A DNA stretch of 64,000 nt, from assembly GCA_002069965.1 (NCBI GenBank), contig MWCI01000005.1:1-64000 (forward strand). The letters are read 5' to 3'. The stretch comes from Spirochaetes bacterium ADurb.Bin218. GTDB taxonomy: Bacteria; Spirochaetota; UBA4802; UBA5550. The notes under the pieces were generated by a model. It searched no databases, was not told the origin of the DNA, and saw only the letters and a program-made list of their open reading frames with translations. Numbering within the stretch: the first letter of the stretch is position 1; every line of letters begins with the position of its first letter. Shown in pieces: positions 58,973 to 64,000 of the stretch. The translations under genes were made by a program, and so were the position numbers.

Positions 58973-59506
58973 TTATTCATCAAGGAGCAGATTAAATATT
59001 TGAGTGTCATAAAACACTATGCTTATGGCAAAATATTCTGGTGAAAGTTCTTTTTTGTAAAGAATAATTTTTGTTTTATCCTTTAAAAAGGTCGTGGTTG
59101 TTAACTTTCCGGCAACTTCATTTTTTACAAACTTGTAAGTATTTTCCAGAGTTCTGCTTATTTCTCTTGCTTTTGAAAGGTTTTGTTTCCCCCAATCTTC
59201 TGTTACTACATAGAGTTTTTCATTGAAAAAGCAAAAATCCTTTTCTGGATTGCCTTTTTTTCTTAAAATTTCCAGCTTGTTGGATTCTCCTTTTATTGAG
59301 TTGAAGAATAAGTTAATTTTGCTTTTTACAGAGTCTTCATCGGATTTAAGTGATGATATGTCTACATTTTCACAATCATGGTTTTTGCTGAGAAATTCCT
59401 CTTTATTCATTCCCCAGATTTCTTCATATTTAATTCCGTATATATCTAAACATTTTATTAAGATTAAAAAAGTAAAGAGAATTTTTAAGTGGTTAATTTG
59501 AGTCAT
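58973..59506 (-). CDS. Hypothetical secreted protein
   Basis: 177 residues. A hydrophobic N-terminal stretch (LKILFTFLILIKCLDIYG) is a probable signal peptide. The rest is charged, with IWGMNKEEFLSKNHDCENVDISSL, then EKDFCFFNEKLYVVTEDWGKQNL and LYKKELSPEYFAISIVFYDTQIFN. The tail suggests a short beta-hairpin domain. No family recognised. It stands alone, upstream of rpsT on the same strand and divergent from the START-like gene. Confidence 0.55.
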   Translation of the reverse strand: MTQINHLKILFTFLILIKCLDIYGIKYEEIWGMNKEEFLSKNHDCENVDISSLKSDEDSVKSKINLFFNSIKGESNKLEILRKKGNPEKDFCFFNEKLYVVTEDWGKQNLSKAREISRTLENTYKFVKNEVAGKLTTTTFLKDKTKIILYKKELSPEYFAISIVFYDTQIFNLLLDE

Positions 59507-59694
59507 CAGTTCTCCTTAAAATTGCGCTACAGGTTTTTGAAGATTTCGAAGAAATCCTTTGTGCTGCATAGAAAATATAATAGAATTGATTTGTAAATCA
59601 TTAATTTTTGCTGCACTTTTACCTTTTCTTTGATTTTTTTTAAAATAGCTTTATTTTTAAATTAATAGCAATCTCTGTATCTGGATGATTTTTG

Positions 59695-60309
59695 ATGAAA
59701 AAAATACCATGCTTAATTTTTATATTTTTTCTTTTCATAGATCTTGCCTTTTGTGCTCAAGAGGGATTTACCTTTGAATTCAAGGAAAAGGGAATTGTTG
59801 TTTATTCGAAAAATATCTCTGGTTCAAATATTAAGGAATTTTATTCATCAACAGTGCTAAATGGTAATATAAGAGATATTGTGCATATTATAAATGATTT
59901 TTCATCATACAATCGATTGTTTCCAGATGTCTATTATTCTGAGCTGGTTGAAAGTGATGATGCCTTTGATATATATTACCAGATAATAAATGACAAATTT
60001 TTTCTGAAAAAGCGAGAGCTCTTTGTGGAAAAGAAAATTTTCTATGACAATGATTTAATTGTTATAAGATTTAATGCAATATCTCACAAAAAATATCCTG
60101 TAACAAAAGCTTACTTCAGGATTACAAACTTATATGGCGAGTGGATTTTGACTGATTATATGTCTGGTCAAAAAACAATAGTTCTTTATAGAATAAAAAG
60201 AGATCTGGCTGGCTATCTTCCTGATTTTATAGTAAACAGAATAAATAAAAGCCATGCCTTTAATATTCTTTACTTTCTTAAAGAATATTTATATTCCACG
60301 GGGAAGTAA
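59695..60309 (+). CDS. Secreted START/SRPBCC-like domain protein
   Basis: 204 residues from ATG 59695; a TTG three bases earlier is also in frame. A signal peptide (KKIPCLIFIFFLFIDLAFC) is followed by a START-like helix-grip fold: EKGIVVYSKNISGSNIKEFYSSTVL, IIHIINDFSSYNRLFPDVYYSELVE, YYQIINDKFFLKKRELFVEKKIFY and AYFRITNLYGEWILTDY. The pattern resembles membrane- or periplasm-located START-domain proteins that bind a hydrophobic ligand. No neighbour supports a specific role. Confidence 0.65.
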   Translation: MKKIPCLIFIFFLFIDLAFCAQEGFTFEFKEKGIVVYSKNISGSNIKEFYSSTVLNGNIRDIVHIINDFSSYNRLFPDVYYSELVESDDAFDIYYQIINDKFFLKKRELFVEKKIFYDNDLIVIRFNAISHKKYPVTKAYFRITNLYGEWILTDYMSGQKTIVLYRIKRDLAGYLPDFIVNRINKSHAFNILYFLKEYLYSTGK

Positions 60310-60346
60310 ATGTTAAAACTATTTTAATTTTTACTTTTGATTAATG

Positions 60347-60375
60347 TTGACTTGTCTTTTGTTGTATGATATGGC
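60347..60375 (+). promoter_or_regulatory. Likely nfeD promoter
   Basis: TTGACT (60347-60352), 17-bp spacer, TATGGC (60370-60375); a better -10 (TATGAT) lies at a shorter spacing. The ATG is 39 bp downstream, with AAAGGGAG about 14 nt before it. Confidence 0.5.
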
Positions 60376-60413
60376 TTTAGTTAATAGTTTTTAAAGGGAG
60401 TAGTTTAATTCAT

Positions 60414-61751
60414 ATGAGGGTTTTAAAAAAAATTAGCATTATAGTTTTAAGTTTTATCTTGTTCAATATATTCTCTTTTGAACGTTTATCTGTAGCGTCA
60501 AATGATAATAAAAATACTTATGCTCTTATTGAGTTAAATGGCTCTGTGAACCCGATTATTGCAAGTTATGTTTCTCAGTCCATTGAAAAAGCTGCTGATG
60601 ATGGCAATCAGTTTATAATAATTGTCATGGATACCCCTGGAGGCTTGATGGATTCCATGAGGGAGATTATTAAATCTATACTCACTTCAAAAATTCCTGT
60701 TGTGGTTTATACTTATCCTAAGGGAGCACAGGCTGCATCAGCTGGAGGTTTTATCATGCTGGCATCTCATGTTGCTGCCATGTCTCCTGGAACAGAGATT
60801 GGAGCTATGCACCCTGTAAGCCCAATGCTTGATTTTATGAAAAAGGATAAGCAAGGTGATCCTGAAGGAGTTATGGAGAAAAAAGTTTTAAATGATACTA
60901 TTGCTTATGCCCGTAGCCTTGCACAAAAAAGAGGCAGAAATGTTGATTGGGCAGTTGATGCTGTTGCTAAGGCAATATCAAGCAGTTATAAAGAGGCGTT
61001 AAAACTTAAGGTGATTGATATTGTGGCTGAGGATATCAATGATCTATTGAGTCAACTTAATAATAAGACTATAGATCTTAATGGCTCAACTTTTACTTTT
61101 AAAACTGGCGGCATTAAGGAAGTAAAGTATTTAATGACATGGAAAGAAAGGCTTGTTAATAGATTTGCTGATCCTCAGATTATTTTTCTTCTCTTTATCC
61201 TTGCAATTGCAGGTATTGGCCTTGAAATTAAAAATCCAGGCATGTTTGTTCCTGGTATAATTGGTGGAATTTCTTTAATTCTATTTTTACTTGGCATTAG
61301 AATTATACCAATAAATGCGGTTGGTCTTATGCTCATAATACTTGCCTTTGTTCTTTTTATTCTTGAGCTTAAAATTCAAAGTTTTGGTTTACTCACCTTA
61401 GGAGGTATTGTGTCATTTTTTATGGGTGCAACTATTTTGTTTGATTCTCCTTTGCCTGGCGGTGGATTGCCAATGACAACAATTGTTGGCATGATTATTG
61501 TTATACTTGCCTTCGTTTTTATTGTAGTCAGGGCTGTTTTTAATGTCCATAGGGGCAAGGTCACCACTGGTATAGACGGTCTTATTGGAGAGGAGGGGGT
61601 TGCTTTATCTGATTTTTCTGGCAAAGGGAAAATTATGGTTCATGGAGAGATATGGAATGCTGAGTTTTCAGGGGAGGTTAAAAAAGGAGAAGTTTTACTT
61701 GTAGAGAAAGCCAATGGAATGACTTTGATTACAAGAAAAAAGAATACTTAA
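60414..61751 (+). CDS. nfeD: NfeD-family membrane-bound serine protease
   Basis: 445 residues. A signal anchor (KISIIVLSFILFNIFSFE), then a ClpP-like (S49-related) protease domain with VMDTPGGLMDSMREI, YTYPKGAQAASAGGFIMLAS (catalytic Ser in ASAGG), and MSPGTEIGAMHPV. Four or five membrane segments follow (about 245-370), and a C-terminal NfeD OB-fold domain (GLIGEEGVALSDFSGKGKIMVHGEIWNAEF). Long NfeD works with its adjacent slipin partner. The slipin gene follows 65 bp later. Confidence 0.92.
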   Translation: MRVLKKISIIVLSFILFNIFSFERLSVASNDNKNTYALIELNGSVNPIIASYVSQSIEKAADDGNQFIIIVMDTPGGLMDSMREIIKSILTSKIPVVVYTYPKGAQAASAGGFIMLASHVAAMSPGTEIGAMHPVSPMLDFMKKDKQGDPEGVMEKKVLNDTIAYARSLAQKRGRNVDWAVDAVAKAISSSYKEALKLKVIDIVAEDINDLLSQLNNKTIDLNGSTFTFKTGGIKEVKYLMTWKERLVNRFADPQIIFLLFILAIAGIGLEIKNPGMFVPGIIGGISLILFLLGIRIIPINAVGLMLIILAFVLFILELKIQSFGLLTLGGIVSFFMGATILFDSPLPGGGLPMTTIVGMIIVILAFVFIVVRAVFNVHRGKVTTGIDGLIGEEGVALSDFSGKGKIMVHGEIWNAEFSGEVKKGEVLLVEKANGMTLITRKKNT

Positions 61752-61816
61752 AATAAGCATAAAACAAAGCAGTAATTTTCTTTGCTTTTGTATTTATATA
61801 AATAAGGAGGCCATTG

Positions 61817-62578
61817 ATGTTTGATTTAGGGTTGATTCCAACACTAATATTTTTAATTCTTTTGATTCTCATTCCCTCAATTAAAATTATAAAGGAATAT
61901 GAAAGGGCTGTAATTTTTAGGCTTGGAAGGCTTCTTGCTCCTCCAAAGGGTCCCAAGGGCCCAGGTCTTATATTTGTTATTCCTTTTATTGATAAATTTG
62001 TGAGGGTTAATCTAAGGCTTGTGGCTATGGATGTTCCTCCACAGGATATAATCACAAGGGATAATGTTTCTGTGAAGGTCAATGCAGTTGTTTACTTCAG
62101 GGTTATTGAGCCCAACAAGGCTATCACTGAGGTTGATGATTACCTCTATGCCACTTCTCAGCTTGCTCAAACTACTTTGCGAAGCATACTTGGAAATTCT
62201 GAGTTAGATGATCTTTTAAGTAATAGAGAGCACATAAATAATGAGTTGCAGGAGGTTCTTGATGCAAGAACTGATGCATGGGGAATAAAAGTTTCTGCTG
62301 TTGAGGTAAAACATGTAGATCTGCCTCAGGAAATGCAGAGAGCTATGGCAAAGCAGGCTGAGGCTGAGAGAGAAAGAAGAGCTAAGGTTATTGGTGCAGA
62401 GGGTGAATTTCAGGCTGCAAGTAAAATTGTTGAGGCTGCAAAACTCATGGAAAAACATCCTGTGGCTTTACAGCTAAGATATCTGCAAACTTTAAGAGAA
62501 GTGGCTACAGAGAACAATTCCACAACACTGTTCCCTATACCTATAGATTTTCTTGAAGCATTTATGAATAAGAAGTGA
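61817..62578 (+). CDS. Slipin (SPFH/stomatin-family membrane protein)
   Basis: 253 residues from ATG 61817, with AAGGAGG 6 nt upstream. An N-terminal hydrophobic segment ([20 protein letters not shown]), then the SPFH domain with [51 protein letters not shown] and [25 protein letters not shown], and a coiled-coil tail ([38 protein letters not shown]). It oligomerises on the membrane and is the substrate/partner of NfeD. Confidence 0.93.
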   Translation: MFDLGLIPTLIFLILLILIPSIKIIKEYERAVIFRLGRLLAPPKGPKGPGLIFVIPFIDKFVRVNLRLVAMDVPPQDIITRDNVSVKVNAVVYFRVIEPNKAITEVDDYLYATSQLAQTTLRSILGNSELDDLLSNREHINNELQEVLDARTDAWGIKVSAVEVKHVDLPQEMQRAMAKQAEAERERRAKVIGAEGEFQAASKIVEAAKLMEKHPVALQLRYLQTLREVATENNSTTLFPIPIDFLEAFMNKK

Positions 62579-62646
62579 TCTGGAAAATTTTTCTAAACTT
62601 ATTCAGTAATAATTGCTGAAAAAATTTTTAGTGGAAATTTATAAAT

Positions 62647-62679
62647 TTATTACCCCTGCTCATTGTGCGGGGGTAATAA
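62647..62679. terminator. Hairpin between slipin and the EIIA-like gene
   Basis: TTATTACCCC (62647-62656) and GGGGTAATAA (62670-62679) form a perfect 10-bp stem across 13 nt, between two convergent genes. A U-run is lacking, so it is a weak or Rho-assisted terminator. Confidence 0.55.
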
Positions 62680-62726
62680 GGTATTTATTCCAGGAAGAAG
62701 TGTATAGTATAAAGAAGGAAAAATTT

Positions 62727-63545
62727 TTATATCACTATGAGAAATCTTCCACAGTAGGTGCAAACATGTATGCTATCTCGCTCCTGTATGTTTTGCAGTT
62801 CCACAGGAGGGATATTCATGTGGCATCCAGAGCAGCTGTTTTTTTCAACTATTGCAAAGGGGTTATTGTTCTTCTTCTTCATTCTTTCATAGTAGGTAAG
62901 GGATCTATTGTCTATGAGTTTTTTTAAATCATCAATTTTCTGCTTAATTGACTCTGGCTTCCCTTGCTCAATATAGGAATTGTATAACCTATCAAGTCTT
63001 ATCATCAGATCTAAATCCGATGATGGAACACCTGAAAGCTCAATATTTTGATTATCATTTTTTCGTGATTCGCTTGATATGTCATTATAGTATTTTTCGC
63101 ATTTTTCATTTAAAAAATAATAGATTTCCTCCGGTGAATGTTCCTGAGATAAAAAAGAATTGTTCTCTGGATTATTAAAAATGCGCGCCATCATTCCTAT
63201 GAGGTAGAGGTATTTTGTACTCAGTGAAGTTGGGAATAGGCTGAGTAATATATAGCGCACAGGCCTTCCATCAATTGACTGATATTCCAGAGGACTGTTG
63301 CATATACCAAGTATTGTTATTAGTTCCTTTACGGTTTCTGTTCGTGCATGGGGTATAGCCAGAGAATTGCCAATGCCAGTATTTTCCAGTGATTCCCTGT
63401 GAGCTATTTGAGCATAATAGCGATTGCTGTTTTCTATTAAAGACTGGGTTTGAAGCTCTGACAAAAGCTCCTTGAGAGCTGGTTGTTTTTCCGTTGAGTT
63501 AATCCTTACTACCTGTTGTTGTGTAAAGAAGTTTTTTAGTTGCAT
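62727..63545 (-). CDS. PTS EIIA(Ntr)-like domain fused to a C4 zinc ribbon
   Basis: 272 residues. Residues 1-150 have the PTS EIIA type-2 fold: LLSELQTQSLIENSNRYYAQIAHRESLENTGIGNSLAIPHART, with the phosphorylatable His in IPHAR at about residue 66, and YILLSLFPTS. A helical linker (about 165-230, ...RLDRLYNSYIEQ...KQKIDDLKKLIDNRSLTYYERMKKK) is followed by a zinc ribbon CSGCHMNIPPVELQNIQ...VHVCTYCGRFL of the DUF164/zf-RING_7 type. The combination suggests a PTS-phosphorylation signal transmitted to a nucleic acid or protein. No other PTS gene is in the window. Confidence 0.8.
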   Translation of the reverse strand: MQLKNFFTQQQVVRINSTEKQPALKELLSELQTQSLIENSNRYYAQIAHRESLENTGIGNSLAIPHARTETVKELITILGICNSPLEYQSIDGRPVRYILLSLFPTSLSTKYLYLIGMMARIFNNPENNSFLSQEHSPEEIYYFLNEKCEKYYNDISSESRKNDNQNIELSGVPSSDLDLMIRLDRLYNSYIEQGKPESIKQKIDDLKKLIDNRSLTYYERMKKKNNNPFAIVEKNSCSGCHMNIPPVELQNIQERDSIHVCTYCGRFLIVI

Positions 63546-63701
63546 TTTGCTGACTCCCTTTTATTTACCAGAGCAGGTAAAGTAAAATTGATTTATAATA
63601 GAAAATTATACCTGCTTTGAATCTATGGCTTTTTTTGGAGATTTTTTATTAAATTTTAGTTATGTCAAGGGTTTAAAAAAATATTTTTAAGCTTAGAATT
63701 T

Positions 63702-63728
63702 AAAAAAAAGGGGCAGTTTGTCTGCCCC
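63702..63728 (-). terminator. Intrinsic terminator of the acyl-CoA synthetase gene
   Basis: On the minus strand GGGGCAG (63728-63722) pairs with CTGCCCC (63716-63710), followed by eight T residues. It lies 17 bp after the stop codon at 63745. Confidence 0.85.
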
Positions 63729-63744
63729 TGAGATTTTTGCCGGT

Positions 63745-64000
63745 TTATTCTTCATACATCTTATCGATAATATCTTTATATTTTTGATTTATAAATTTAC
63801 GCTTAAGCTTCATTGTAGGTGTAAGCTCTCCACCTTCCTGAGTGAGTTCAGAGGTGAGCAGTGTAAATTTTTTAATCTTCTCTACCTGCCCAAGGGATTC
63901 GGTTCTTTTTTCTATTATATCCTCATAAAGTTTGATGATTTGTGGATTTTTTATAACCTCCTCCCTGGATGTAAAAGGTATATTGTTCTTCTGGCAGTAT
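63745..64000 (-). CDS. Long-chain acyl-CoA synthetase (AMP-forming), C-terminal part
   Basis: Partial: the gene continues past the right edge. The last 84 residues on the minus strand include KNPQIIKLYEDIIEKRTESLG, VEKIKKFTLLTSELTQEGGELTPTMKLKRKF and the end YKDIIDKMYEE. The L-T-P-T-M-K-L-K-R motif with the conserved catalytic Lys is typical of the C-terminal lid of FadD15-like long-chain acyl-CoA synthetases. Confidence 0.85.
   Translation of the reverse strand, partial: YCQKNNIPFTSREEVIKNPQIIKLYEDIIEKRTESLGQVEKIKKFTLLTSELTQEGGELTPTMKLKRKFINQKYKDIIDKMYEE

Overview
This is 64 kb of a low-GC, gene-dense bacterial chromosome. The organism has two membranes: an AsmA-like protein, a TolC outer-membrane channel with an HlyD adaptor, and lipoproteins are all present. 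The combination of a 7TMR-DISM hybrid histidine kinase, a sulfatase-modifying-factor (FGE-like) fragment, mcsA-mcsB-clpC without ctsR, and a DUF2273 gene next to efp fits a spirochaete or another deep-branching diderm. The window alone does not fix the phylum, and no rRNA is present.

Positions 1-3510 are an accessory strip. They hold a YccF-type membrane protein followed by an attC-like site (an integron-cassette layout), a four-helix-bundle protein, a truncated FGE-domain tail, a dispersed palindromic repeat, and an internally deleted IS66-family element. That element abuts the surviving C-terminal part of an MjaI-type restriction endonuclease.

From 3531 onward the content is mostly housekeeping. 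NAD synthesis (nadB; nadC-nadA) surrounds an AEC transporter and is followed by tRNA-Thr(CGT). Then come mcsA-mcsB-clpC, leuC-leuD, and a long minus-strand series: two small genes, purB, miaB, a TPR/SPOR protein, mutS, a double cNMP-binding protein and an AsmA-like protein. Next are a 56-residue protein with an LRR lipoprotein, a DISM-PAS-PAS hybrid kinase, a GerMN protein, a CYTH protein, pheS-pheT, a GAF plus degenerate phosphatase protein, a WecG/TagA glycosyltransferase with thiC, a metallo-beta-lactamase (MBL) protein, and a Ktr/Trk potassium uptake pair. An export operon (HlyD, two ABC-2 permeases, TolC) with a TetR regulator lacks an ATPase gene. After it come a ROK kinase, an MBL-fold hydrolase with a MarR regulator, a cysteine synthase, a methyltransferase and an M24 peptidase.

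The most unusual feature is at 53496-53855. Six tandem ~60-bp units sit directly upstream of efp (elongation factor P). Each carries a stem-loop, a strong ribosome-binding site and an ATG, and each copies the efp initiation region. The units differ in length only in one A-tract (6, 8, 7, 6, 7, 8), and the substitutions inside the stem preserve base pairing.

After efp come a DUF2273 protein, a TPR protein, an ATP-grasp/methyltransferase pair, and rpsT-HU-tRNA-Val. In that last unit the HU stop codon lies inside the tRNA gene. The window then runs through nfeD-slipin and an EIIA/zinc-ribbon fusion to a partial acyl-CoA synthetase at the right edge.

Several control sites are readable. A 42-bp near-palindrome overlaps the promoter of the gene upstream of marR. 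An 8-bp-armed palindrome overlaps the nadC promoter. Two genes appear to be transcribed as leaderless mRNAs. Non-ATG starts are common (TTG for nadC, rpsT, HU, the TPR/SPOR protein and the LRR lipoprotein; probably CTG for marR).
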